Origin: Ipomoea triloba
Lineage: Eukaryota > Streptophyta > Magnoliopsida > Solanales > Convolvulaceae
DNA length: 64,000 nt
Assembly: GCF_003576645.1 (NCBI RefSeq)
Contig: NC_044916.1
Location: forward strand, 35,512,718-35,576,717
Reading direction: 5' to 3'
The notes under the pieces are model-generated. The model was given only the letters and a program-made list of their open reading frames with translations. It made no database searches and was not told where the DNA came from. Below are positions 13,025-27,351 of the stretch, in pieces. The translations under genes and the position numbers were made by a program. Each line of letters begins with the position of its first letter. The first letter of the stretch is position 1.

Positions 13025-13156
13025 GATGAGAACACAATATCTGTATTGATTGAGTTAACCTGAATACAATGACAAAGGTAGAATATATACAAGAAGACTC
13101 TCAGAAAGACTAGGATAGATAGTCCTATCATAACTCAGACTCACAGAGTCCTAATA
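13025..13156 (-). repeat. Copia 5' LTR (132 bp)
   Basis: Pairs with 8732-8863 and is followed on the plus strand by the CTAAC target duplication (13157-13161). Same TATTAGG and CTCATC termini. Confidence 0.92.
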
Positions 13157-14397
13157 CTAACACATAAAGTATATTATTCTAACTCATAAAATGCATTATT
13201 TACCCCAAAATGTTCATTATTTTAACACGCGCGTGAATCAATTTTTTTTAAACATCAAAACAACGTCGTTTTGGACCGTGTTCCACACAATAATTTGCCA
13301 TAACAACATTTGGTAGGCTTGGTTGCTAAACCCAAAATTTCAATCTAAAACTTACTCTACTATAATATTAGTACCCACAACCAAATCCACACTGCAAACT
13401 TGTAAATCTATTGGACACCACTCCACCACCATAACAGCGTTAGGTAATGTGGATTAATAATAAGATTGAATCACAGTAATAGTGGGATTTTTTTTGTGTG
13501 TGTGAATACTGCGGATCACCGCATACAGAGCCCAACTATGCGGCTACACTGTTGTGAAGGGTCGCAACATTTCTAAGTTTATTATTATTATTATTATTAT
13601 TTTGTTTCAAACAGTACTGCCCACCAAACGCATTTTCGATAAACATGAAGTATGGTCACAATGAATATCTGTCCTAGGAGAAGGGAATCTGAGCAAGCCA
13701 TCAACATGTATATAATGTTATTAGAACAAATTTCACTTTTCATTTTCGGTGGTGGTTGTTGTTATATTGTCATATTTAGTCATTTGTTTGTCACAATTAC
13801 TCTTTCATTTAAATTTGACACACTGTTCAAATCTCTTGTCCAACATCTCTTGTCCAACATGTAATTTCTATATCTCATACACTCTTTTAATTAAATGACA
13901 AAAGAGTACATGTTATGGATGTGACCATACCATAACAGTTGAGTAAATGTGAAATTTGTGTACTAGATTATTGCACAATAATTCATAGCTATGCAGAAAG
14001 TGTAAATTATACAAAAAATATTGATTCTTTAAATATAGTATAATAACATATGTTTTGGTTTGGTAATATACTTTTGAGTTCATGTTTAATTCACAATCAC
14101 TACCAGCGCTTGAAAGTACAAAATCCCAAATATCATATATTTATATCAGAATTCAATCCCCAATATCTGCTTTCAGAATGAAAATATGCTGTCATTTGAG
14201 AGTAACTAATACAATGAAACAAAAAGGAAATATGGCAACTAGTGCCTCCCAGCAGTTACATAATAAAAGAGTTGAATGTGAAACACATCATATGCTATAT
14301 GATTACAACCCTAGTTCATAAACAACACAAAATTAGCGAGCACATGACATTCAAAGCCCACCTCCGAAAAGGAGAGTATAATGATTTGTTGGCCTGA
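13157..14397. other. Intergenic and likely 3' UTR of the 14-3-3 gene
   Basis: Starts with the right half of the element interrupted by Copia (to about 13290), then unremarkable AT-rich DNA with an (ATT)n run near 13578-13602. The part nearest 14397 is probably 14-3-3 3' UTR. No further gene is seen. Confidence 0.5.
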
Positions 14398-16897
<2,500 letters not shown>

Positions 16898-17780
16898 TTA
16901 CAGTGGTAGAAAGAGAATTGAGAGAAATAGAGAAGACAAGAGAAATGACTTGGCTGATTTTCTGCGGACAGTTTTAGAGCGACATTCAGATTCCTTCGGG
17001 CAAATAAAATATTTTCTTTTTAAATCAACACTCAAAAACCCTACCATACAATCAGTATTTCTCGTACAATTTCAAAATAATTTTTTTTTAAAAAAAAAAT
17101 TGTGTAAGAATAAATGAATATTTTTAACTTTGTACAGGGTACAAGCATTCATATATATACAAATTGTATTTAAATTTTTAAAATTTAATCTTTTAACATT
17201 TCGTTTTAAATTTAAATTTGTTTTATAATTTTATATTCAAACTACAACAACAACAACAACAACAACAACAATAATAATAATAATAGTAATTCTTCTATTG
17301 AATATTTCAATGTTTCATAGATAGCTAATTAAGAAATACTAAATCAATCTAGTCCAAGTGATTCAAATGTTTTTAAGTTTTTGAGTAATAAATTATACCC
17401 AAAAAATAAATTTGGTACAAATTTGTTAGATGGTTTTTAAAGGATCTCACTCATAGACTAAATACTACTAAATAGTATTATAAACAAAAAATTACAAATA
17501 AGAATATTAACCTATTTTTTTCTCAAGGTGATAAATAATAAGATTTACAAAAAATTATTAAATATACGTTGAACACATCATAATTCTTGGGAAAACATAT
17601 TGATTTTTTCATAATATACATGCTTAGTTCAAGTATATTAAAGATTTATTTTTAATATATTAATTTTTTAATACTCCATACATTATAAGTTCATTTTTAA
17701 TATATTACTCTGTATTATCTAAAAATAAATATTTAACATATTAAAAATTAAATTTAATATGTTAAATAATTAGTTATTTA
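16898..17780. other. 14-3-3 upstream region, intergenic
   Basis: 5' UTR and promoter side of the 14-3-3 gene, then AT-rich DNA with an (AAC)n-(AAT)n microsatellite at about 17244-17285. No other gene is seen. Confidence 0.5.
17244..17285 (+). repeat. (AAC)n-(AAT)n microsatellite
   Basis: About nine AAC units running into about five AAT units. Confidence 0.85.
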
Positions 17781-18380
17781 TATTAGGACTCTACATAATA
17801 GAGTCATACTATAAGTCTCAGTCCTAGTTTACTTATGATTCTCAGTTTACTTATGATTCTCTTGTATATATACTCTTGTATTCATACAGTTATATTGTGT
17901 GAACTCTAATACAAACATAATTGTTCTCATCTGGTATCAGTCGCTAGGGTTTCGTTCTTGTTCCCATGGCTACGAATGACGGCTCTGCCTCTGAGCGGAC
18001 CGTTTCAGATGTTGCTGTGAGTTCTGCGGCGCCGGCTCCCGTGTCGGAGCTCTCCGGCTCCCGTGTCGGCGCTCTCTTCTGCTCATCACTACATTAGCAT
18101 CAAACTCAACCACCGCAATTTTTTGTTTTGGCGTACTCAGGTTCTCCCGTTTCTACGTGGCCATGATCTCATTGATCTTGTTGATGGATCGTGTCCTTGC
18201 CCGGAGGAGTTCCTCCCTGCCGTGTCTGCTGCTACCTCGTCCGCTGCTGCTGCCCGCGTTCGGAATCCGGCGTTTGTTGCGTGGTCTCGCCGTGATCAAG
18301 GGTTGCTGTCTCTCCTGGTTTCTTCGCTGTCCGAGGAGGTGCTCTCCATCGCCGTCGGCTGTCGGACATCGAAGGAGTTA
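17781..18380 (+). mobile_element. Truncated Copia relative: LTR, primer site, gag 5' end
   Basis: Plus-strand fragment. The LTR is 17781-17931 (151 bp, TATTAGGACTC...CTCATC), followed at once by a TGGTATCAG primer site (17932-17940) and a gag start at ATG 17966. The gag text (AHHYISIKL, FLFWRTQVLPFLRGHD) matches the element at 8732-13156, and sequence beyond about 18380 no longer does. No protease, integrase, RT or 3' LTR follows. The LTR holds its own 20-bp duplication near 17826-17861. Confidence 0.85.
17966..18380 (+). pseudogene. Copia gag fragment, frame-shifted by a 22-bp duplication
   Basis: From ATG 17966 the frame reads MATNDGSASERTVSDVAVSS and then meets a 22-bp tandem duplication (18034-18055 and 18056-18077, differing at two positions), after which a stop falls in frame near 18096. 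The gag-like reading resumes in another frame from about 18063 (SSAHHYISIKL). It ends at the truncation point near 18380. Confidence 0.8.
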
Positions 18381-18953
18381 CATTACAAATTTTTTAAAGC
18401 AACTATGGTCCACAATATAACTTGCCCCATTGGCCATTGCCCGCCGTTGTTTTTGACATAATATACAGCCAAAGTTTCCTTCTTGCACATCATTTCCAAG
18501 AAGAGGAAAGATGCTATATTGGATAAAATCAATGAAGATAATAGGCTATTGACTTCATAACAATTGCACAGCCTAACAGGTTAGATACATAGGTGAGATC
18601 ATATAATTTGCAACTCTACTGATCACAAAGGTGAAATTTGTCATAAGAGACCAAAGATTGAGTATCACCCACAACACAGTGGGTGTGCATTTTGGGGTGG
18701 GCGATTCCATCTTGTTGGAAAACAATTTGTTTACACACCTTTTGTGAGTTTGTCACAAGAGATCATATGAGCAGTAAGAAGATCAATGGCATTGCCTGTG
18801 TCAAATTTGTTTTTGTACAAGAGCAAATGGTAGATACATAAGCCTCTATAGTAAAGATCTACTACAAGGTACAAATTCATCCGTGTACTTGCAAAGTTGC
18901 AATTCACTGAAATATGATGCTGTAACAAGATGGTAAATGAGTTCATCTTTGCT
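18381..18953. other. Between the Copia fragment and the J-protein gene
   Basis: Probably includes the 3' UTR of the minus-strand J-protein gene near 18953. The rest shows no gene and no recognisable repeat. Confidence 0.4.
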
Positions 18954-21396
18954 TCACAATATCGAGTGCTTCATGCCAAGACCATTGCACGTCAAAATAA
19001 GACCCTTGTAACGGTTAAGATAATCCTTTGGTCACAGTTGGAAGATTGTATCAGTGATCAAGCATGAGAAAACAAACTAGACATAAACAAAGGGGGTATA
19101 ACTTACCACTATATTGTAGTCATAGGCACGAAGTGTCCCTTTCCTATCATATTCTTGACGTTTCACTGGATCAATCAAAACTGTTACACAGTCGAATTAA
19201 ATATCAGAAACCATATGATTTGGCAATTAGTAGGCACTGCTGTGACTTATTGAAACTGCAATCTGATGAATACAGAGGGTGGTGAAACTTGACTTGAAAA
19301 GTAAAACGCATGTATAAGCTTAAGTTGAATTAAACTACCAGGAAGACATTCTTCACCTCATTATGTATGGCATAAGCAGATTTGAGAGTCAGGTATAACA
19401 GCCATATAGTTACTAGGACAATAAAGGACTAGGCATTTAGATTAACAGTATCATCTACTTGAAAGTACTTATGTATGCAAGCATTGAACAGTGTAGCAAA
19501 TTCGGCATATTTGTCGTATTGGCTACACAAGTGTTTTTCTCTCTAGTCCAGAACAGCAGTATTCCATCTTACTTTTAAGTCCCTATTCTTCCCCTTCCTT
19601 TGGTCATCATTTTTCTATATTCTTCCCATTTGATATATCTTAATTTATTTATATACATAAAGTCATAGAATGTGTCCATAAAATGATTAACTTATTATAG
19701 CAAGTATCACCTAGCTTGACTATTTAGACATCAAGAACTCCCTAAGTCCCTAGAACTTTTTGTAAAGTGAGCTCTCACTAAAAAATCAAGAGAGCCAAGT
19801 AAACTGAAGATTCCAAAAGTTTTCTTGTCAGAAGCTTATGTGTGTCATGTGTGCAAAAGTCTAGCCACAATTTTCCATCCAAACTTCAAATGATCAACTT
19901 CTATAATTTGGTTATAAGGCAATTCCAAAGGTTTTTTTTTTTTTTTTTTAAATGGCATCCCTTTCACACAACTTACTGAAAATTTTCTTCAATTTTGAGG
20001 TTTTGATATGTTGGTCAATGACAAAAACATTTGCATTCTTTTACTTCCGAATTTAACTATTTAAGGGTTGTCACTCTTCTCAAGAATTGCAGAGATTAAG
20101 CTCTGGTATTCATATTAATCCAAAATATCACATATCGACAAGCAACTAAAAACTTGCTAGAAAAATTTATGTGAATTCTCCAAATTGAACAGTAAATCAG
20201 TAATGTTATGATCTGCATTTAATGAATATTCTGGAGACATATGAAGCATAAAAAAAACCTACAAAACTAGGCAGAGTAATTATAAATGTTATGTTCTGTT
20301 CCTTCCCAAAAACAAAGCCCTGCTACAAAAAGTTCTTTTTCCCCTTTGCAAAGTCTATTCATTCCATCTAGCAGAATAGTATGGTTGGCACTTGGCAAAC
20401 ATGCAATGCATTAACCATTCTGTTATAAATAGGAATTCCATATCTAAATTAATTCATCATCATAACCTGGACTTCTCAGGATGGCTTTTACCTAAAACTG
20501 GTGCTACAGTAATCCCTAACATAAGCTTGTTAAGCATTTAAGTGCATTGAAAAGATTACATTCCAGAATCTCTGTCTTGTTCCACATTGTTGCTATCCTA
20601 ACATTTACATCTCACAAAAAAAGGAATAGGAATAGACATGTAATTCTTCTGCTCCTATGTTCAATGAATTAACAATTATCCAGCAAAATGTCATCTCTAC
20701 AGTTTTAGAAGGGGAATAAGGTTCCAGCAACAATAGTCAAGCTGATAATGGGCAACAAACATAGATTAATAATGGATAGACGTTTTCCAGTCATAATAAA
20801 CCAAGAGGTATAGTAGTCAGCAAGTAGAAAAGGAGGATAACCTTGATAAGCTTCGTTTATCTCTTGAAATTTCGAGGTGGCACTGCCATGATCCTTTTGC
20901 TTGTCTGGGTGCCATTTCTGTACAACAAACAAAAAAGTTAAATTCAAAAGCTAGAGAATAGCTAAATCAGCTAAGTCAAACCTGCAAAAAAAAAAAAAAA
21001 AAGATGAGTGAAGGAAATATACAAACCAAAGCGAGACGAATGTAGTTTGATCGAATGGCCTCCTCCGTAGCATCGTAGTCCACTTCCAGTATCCTATAAT
21101 AATCCTATGCAACAACATTCACCATATTGAAACACACACATTTCAAACCGCATAACGACATAATACATAAACAAATATGGAGAAAACAATAGCAATCACA
21201 TAAAGGGAGAAAAAAATACCTTAGGCGCAGAAATAAGAGATAAGAAATCGAAGTTAATGTGAGGAGATTCTTCTTCTTCCACCTCCTCCTTCTCCCCGTC
21301 TCGCCGCCGTTGTCGTTCCTGGTGCCGAGCACTGCAGTTGTATTCTTCTACGGTTTGGACCTGCCGGAAATCGTCTTCCCAATCATCCCACATCAT
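18954..21396 (-). CDS. Small J-domain (DnaJ-like) protein, 158 aa, 5 exons
   Basis: Exons on the minus strand: 21396-21220, 21104-21027, 20917-20842, 19180-19107, 19025-18954. Phases join to 158 residues ending KHSIL. The J domain spans about residues 60-118: DYYRILEVDYDATEEAI (helix I), RSNYIRLALKW (helix II), HPD at 88-90, then FQEINEAYQVL (helix III). HPD stimulates Hsp70 ATPase. No Gly/Phe region, zinc finger or transmembrane segment is present, so this is a class C J-protein. The N-terminus (MMWDDWEDDF...) is acidic, and the C-terminus (YLNRYKGLILTCNGLGM) looks conserved. The fourth and third exons are separated by a 1.66-kb intron. The last acceptor (ACCAAAG before GATTAT) has a poor pyrimidine tract and is the least certain junction, but it is supported by the protein continuing sensibly. 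Confidence 0.88.
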
Positions 21397-24307
21397 CTCT
21401 TTCCACCAAAATTCAAAGGAAAATAGAATGAATACTTCCGAATCTACGCCGTCGCCGGCGGCGAAGCAGATGGAATAAGGATGAATTGATTTATCCGATT
21501 AAAAAGGCATCCCCCAGATGAATCAACACGACTTCTAATTTGTACAGGAAGTGAACAGAAAACAAAATCCGCGAGGAAAATAGGTGTAGTCTGAACAATC
21601 ATTTGTATTATTGTGTACAGAATAGTTCGAAATTGTTTAAGAATTGAGATTGAGGTGTCACCACGTAGCTCTTGATTGGGTCAAGACAATGGCGTTTGTC
21701 TGTTCCAATTTCCAAAAAGTAAAATGTGATCAATGAGGGAAAATTTTATTGGGCTTTCTGGGTTGGGCCCTGCTGTCCATCAGATCCTGAACCAGTTCTG
21801 AGCCCACTCATATACACAAGGCCAAATTATATATGGGCTCGATCCAAAACCGCATCATTTTATATTAGAACATGCTCATCAAATCAAGTTTTTGTCCATG
21901 CCTTTATCAAGTGACAAATTATTGTCTGGCCCACGGTTCAAAATGACGTCATTGAATTTTATGAATTAAAATAATATATACTATGAATTAAAATAATATA
22001 CTTTGTGTTATAATAATGTACATTAATTGTTAGAGACTTAGAGCAACCATACATAATGTATAATCATATTTGCTCCAATCACTCGAAAACCAAATCACTT
22101 TCAAATCTATTTTATACAAACGTGTAATTAATGTAATCAGTTAACCTTTGATTGTTAAAACAATCTTGTTTGGTAACGGAAGCCACAAACATATATGAGT
22201 ATTGCTTTTGTTGTAATAGGGTTGAGATTTTGTTGGTATCTCCCCTAATGACTGTGCCAACCCTTTAATTTACTAGAAAGTCCATAATTTTAACACTTCA
22301 TAAAATCTGTCTTGTGACTTTAACCGGTGAGAATGTCAAATCTAATTCGGAGTAATTAAAGCTGTATACTAATCAACTGAGAAAGGAAGTAACATTTTCA
22401 AATTAAAGCAAGCAGCAAAAACCAGATTGAAATTAAAGATTGCAAGGATTGGAAAGCTTGTGGGGACAAATGGACAACATTGTTTATTTGACGTAGTAGC
22501 TTAATGTGCCTGGGTCGGCGGGTTATATACTTATATTAACACTTAGCTGTTTGGTTGAATGTAGTTGGAAATTCTTTTCCTACTATGAAGTCATTAAGAT
22601 GCCAACACACTTCATCTCAACCTTGATGAGCTGAATTGAGCCTCTTATTTGAACCAAGTTAAACTTGTGAAGTGGGTTAACCTCATACTTTAAGTCAATC
22701 TCATTGATTAGAACAATCTATCATTGCTGGGAAACAGTTATATTATAGATGTTGTCACGTACGTACATACAAATTCAAACTCTTAGCAGTATTTAAATTT
22801 CAAATAACTTTTGAAATAAACCAAACCATTTTACATGTTTGAATTGTTCTCAATTACATCCAAAATCCACATATACAAAATGGGCCAGTCTTTCTAAAAC
22901 ATCCCCATTTCAAAATCACCAATCATTGACGCAAAATGGACAAGGAGGATGGCTGAAGAGATGATGATGACAATGCACATTAGGATTGGACTGTCAAGTA
23001 TCCAACCATTGCATGTGGAGTAACACATAGAAATTGCGACTTTGTTTCTTTACGCGAAAACGACGGACGAAGACTATTTTAACGCTCAACAGCAAGTCAG
23101 CATCAGACCATTTGAAACTACTTAATCAATTAGCTGTAATCGCCCACAGGGGGTGTGATTAAGATAAGATTATGTGCGATTTAGGTTCCTGTCATTTCAA
23201 TTACTAATTCTTGGTTGACAACATTTTTGTGCAGAATAAGAAATTAAAAGAGTTGGTTGGTCTATGAGCATTGGTTGTGTTGTAAGGGGTGGGAGTTGGT
23301 TAATACTCGTGAAAAGGGGTTTGAATACAATGAAAAGATTTTTTATTTAATTCATGAGTGTGACAATTGATATTTATAGAAAATTATAAAATCATGTACA
23401 TACAATTATAACTGTGAGTTTAGATAACAAACTATAAATGTGGATTATAATTCGTTTAATACTCTTATAATTCATATTATGTACATACATACAATTAATA
23501 TATTGTGTATTTTTAATAAATTATCCAATTTTTTATTATTTCTAAAAAGATATAAATTATCCCATTAACGGAGTATGATAAAGACTTGTATTAATTTGTT
23601 TCATACTAGATTTGAAGATTGAACTATATGCCAGGGTTTAAATCTATAAATGATGAGTGAAGCATGCTGCATGAAACCGAATCAACCTCATAATTCTAAT
23701 TTTGAAACATAAAAGTGGGAGCAAATGAGATGATGACTTTTTGCTGAGGTTTTAGTTGGTGGGACATATACCTGAGGTTGTTGGCTGTTTGACAAAATAT
23801 TTGAATTTAAAGCAATTATTTAAAAAAAAAAAACAACAACAACAAAGAAAATATAATTATTAAACAAAACATTAATCTTGCGGCTGCACCTGGGGGTTAT
23901 TGTGAAGATTCAAATTAAAGTTCATCGTACAATGATTATTAAGTTTGGAGTAACTAATTTATTATTATTATTTGAGTATGATGTTCCAATGGTAAGAATA
24001 ATGACTAATTATAACTAAAAGTAAATATTGCTGTATAAAAAGTAAAAATAAATTTACTTAATTTATAAAAGTATATATATTTTGAAAAAGTATGTAGTAT
24101 CAATCCGTATAAGTGTCTTTTACATGGATTATATTCTCTTTATATAAAGTTTTTGATTTGTACAGAGTATAATGAAGATAATGTTTTCACAATATTCGAT
24201 GCCAATTAATTTAAAGTCTTTTCCTTTTACCTTTTTTGTTATTTTCCATGCAAGAGGTACTGGTGTTAATGGATATGGAGTACATTAAAATTTTGCTATA
24301 TATTTAT

Positions 24308-24480
24308 AGTAGACAAGTTGGTCAAGTTGTTGACTTGGTAACCACAATGTTACAATGTTGACCTATTGACATTATTCGTTTGAGTCGGTCATCTATGAGA
24401 AACATAAATTGGTTTACCTCCTCATGATCATTTGTCGAGATCAGAGGTTATTTAATGCACACCATTTTGGTATAATAGTC
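24308..24480 (+). repeat. tRNA-derived SINE, diverged copy
   Basis: Follows the family through AAGTTGGTCAAG, GACTTGGTAACCACAA, the GTTTGAGTCGGTC block and TTGGTTTACCTCCT to the end. More diverged than the 34495 copy. Confidence 0.55.
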
Positions 24481-25849
24481 AACATTATTGCCCTAAATGG
24501 ATAGTCGGGTGAGTGGATAACTATTGTACGTGTCAACAGTATTGGCCCGAAATTGATGATTATGTGGGTGGATAACGTTTTGTACATGGATGTCATGACT
24601 AATATCTTTTTCAGTTGATCCCGTCACACATGGTCTTCCTAATTTGATTTATCTATTTTGTATTACCTGTAAAGTATTATTATATAGATAATGACTGCAA
24701 GTTTTTATCGTAGAGGGAATTTTTCTAAATTCGTATAAATAATTTGTAGATTTTGATATGGAACCATACATTGGCCATTAAAATGACGAAAAATAATTAT
24801 AAATACAAATAATATTGTAACAGAGTCAGTAGTACTCAAACAAATATTATGTATTTAAATTTATAATTATTTGATTGAGTATAAAATAATAAATAATGAA
24901 TAGTCAATTTTTTTTTTATAATAAGATGCGAACTAGGTCAACAATTATTAAGTACAAAATTGATGACATCTACGGTTTTCTAATTGATGAATTAGAAGTT
25001 TTTCAGTTGAAAATTGACTTGGTTGTTTGATATTTAATTCTTTTTAATATATGGTCTTGTGTAATTATTTGTGATATTACGACTAAGTTTAGCCAAATTG
25101 CAGGTTCAATTATCATCTAAATTTTGATTCCATAATGATTTTAAATTTAGTAAATTGAGATATACATAAAAAAAAATATTTAGGAGATTACAAATAAAAA
25201 TAGAGATCATAACGGTCAAATGAAATAGAGCACAAAGGGAGAGGGTTGGGAGACGAGAGATAATGTTTATATTTGTAAAAAAAAAAAAAGTTATTCACAT
25301 AATGCATAATTGATAGTGTTCAACAATGTAACAAACGTGTTTGATTGTCTAATCAATTTAAAACAAAGAGAATGCATAGAGAAAAACTATATTGAAATAA
25401 CATGAATGTTTTATGAGTATTATTTTCTTTAATGTAAATATTTTTGTAACAAGGTCACTAATAATTAGTGTTGTCATCAAATATAGTTGATGAATTTGGT
25501 AGGAAATTAATTTTATTTGAATGTTATTACTTTTTGTTGGACTTATGGTTTAAAAAAAAAAGTCAGAAAATTAGTTGGTTTTTTAAATTAACTAGTAGTC
25601 AAACCTAAAAATATTAAACTACTTAAAAGTGTGAAAAAACAAATAAAATATTTACAACGCATAATGAATAAAATACATATTTTAAAAGATTCTTTAATTT
25701 TTTAAATGACTATAAAAACACATAGTCATTACATGAATATGTGCTTTAGAAATTATTTTGATGCAATAACCTATAAAAGACACAAAATATATAAATTATA
25801 CTCAGAAAACTATGTATAACATGCATCATCCACCAAAGAGGGCAAATTA

Positions 25850-26392
25850 TATCGTGCACCACGTACGTAAACGACGTCATTTTGAGCATTGTAAACTAAC
25901 CGTTCGTTTTTTTGGAAATCACGTTTCCCGTTTCGGTCGATCTCTGTATTTATGTTAATATTCTGTGTATTTCAGGCAATCATTTTGTATATTATAGGCA
26001 ACCGTTCTGTGTATTCGAGGCAACCGTTTTGTGTATTCATGTTAGTAACACATGTTGTGATGTGTTTGTGCATTTGAATGTTTAGGAGGATAAGTTCTGT
26101 GTATTTTGTGTCAATATTATGTGTATTCATGTTATTAACATAGGTTGTGATGTGCTTGTGCATTCGAATGTTAGGAGGATGAGTACTGTGTATTTTGTGT
26201 CAATATTCTGTGTATTATGGGCAAACATTCTGTGTATTCTAGGCAAACGTTATGTGTATTCTAGATAATGATTATGTGTATTATAGATAATGAATTCCCT
26301 TGTAGTCATTCGCGTACGCGTTCACTAACATCGAAACAACGTCGTTTACGTATGTGGTGCACATTGCTATGTGCACCGTGGTGCAGGTATAA
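25850..26392. mobile_element. TIR element with internal tandem repeats
   Basis: The left end contains GTGCACCACGTACGTAAACG (from 25854) and continues with ACGTCATTTTG. The right end contains its inverse near 26331-26362 (CGTTTACGTATGTGGTGCAC), about 18 of 20 matching, with a further TGCACCAC copy outside. The interior has two direct 90-bp units (26031-26120 and 26121-26209) and a string of about 20-bp CTGTGTATT-type units from 25945 to 26290. No transposase is present, so it is non-autonomous. Confidence 0.6.
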
Positions 26393-27351
26393 CGATTGAC
26401 GAAAGAGGACATTCAAGTTCTGATACTCATATAATATAAAACTTTAAAAATTTATAAATTTATAATTGCCAAAACCAAAATACCCAAAACTATCAAGATT
26501 CAAGAATAAAGAAATGAGCTTTTAAATTTGAAGTTTAATTTTATAAAAGGAAAATGGACGAGGAAGTCTTACTGAGCAAGGCAACGATGGACGGGGAATT
26601 GACACAATTGCCCATATTTTGAAAACTGAGACAAACAAAAGTGCAGATTTATGGGCCCCAGGACAGCATGTGACTGGTACCTACGGAGAGAGAGAGAAAG
26701 TGAGCCCCACTTTATAACGTTCGACTTATTTTCTTTTTCATTTTATTTATAAAAATTTTCTGTTGAGTCACCACAAACAAACCACCACCCCATCCTCCGT
26801 CCCCACGTCCACTGTCCACCGCCACGTCGACCACCACCACCACCGTTTGTTACGCCCTATTAAATTCCTCACTAATTCTTCTAAAATAAACAAAACCAGT
26901 TTTATTCAAGATTTTGCAGGAATTCTTTGATTTTCTTCCCCAGGTCAGAACCACCATTAGCAACCTTAAATAGCTAAATCTAATTCCTTAATCCGACATT
27001 ATTAAGGAATACACACTGTTCTCAATCCCCTTCCTTTGTCCTATGAGGGATCATGCGCAGTAGAGAGAGTGAGAGAGTGAGCAGTGTAGTTGGAGTTCTT
27101 ACCTTTATAATCTCGCTTTAGAAACTAATTTTAGTGTTGGAATTGTTCTTCTCGCTTCTGGAAACACTTTCTTTCTCTCTCATTCTGGTAATGCCCATGC
27201 CTCCTTTATTAACCCCTCTGTAGATTTTATTATATTTTGGTCTGTATTGTGTAATGTGTATGTGTTTGGTGTTTGTGTAATGCTGCACTGCAAGTCTGCA
27301 ATTAGCTCTTTTTGATGTTATTGGCTGTTTGCAGAGAGGAGATCAAGGAAG

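Larger units (their letters stand above)
8732..13156 (-). mobile_element. Ty1/Copia LTR retrotransposon, complete, 4,425 bp
   Basis: The element lies in minus orientation: 5' LTR 13025-13156, primer-binding site 13016-13024, gag-pol, polypurine tract 8864-8872, 3' LTR 8732-8863. It is flanked by CTAAC target duplications. Domain order is gag, zinc knuckle, protease, integrase, reverse transcriptase, RNase H, which defines Copia. The two 132-bp LTRs differ at a single visible position (AGAAAAACT against AGAAAGACT on the plus strand), so insertion is recent. The LTRs start TATTAGGACTC and end CTCATC, not TG...CA. The coding region has three frame breaks. A truncated relative with the same LTR ends lies at 17781-18380. 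Confidence 0.93.
8652..13290. mobile_element. Older TIR element split by the Copia insertion
   Basis: Left of the Copia element (8652-8731) and right of it (13157-13290) lie two halves of an AT-rich element. The halves share the internal phrase ATAAAATRCATTATT, and the outer ends (GTGTAGATCATGATCCAAAA on the left, and the reverse complement of 13267-13288 on the right) are imperfect inverted repeats. The Copia target duplication CTAAC lies within it. A related AT-rich sequence next to a CCACGGTTCAAAATGACGTC end occurs at 21930-22035. Confidence 0.45.
21397..27351. other. Intergenic, between divergent gene starts
   Basis: Promoter side of both the J-protein gene (left) and the C2/MUN-like gene (right). 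It contains an AT-rich repeat relative (21930-22035), a SINE copy (24308-24480) and a TIR element (25850-26392). The 5' UTR of the right gene, with a likely intron from about 27188 (GTAATG) to 27333 (GCAG), occupies the last 300 bp. No other coding sequence is seen. Confidence 0.5.

Noticed and set aside
25945..26290. CRISPR-like repeat array
   Set aside because: Plant nuclear DNA. The units are diverged head-to-tail repeats without unique spacers, inside a TIR element.
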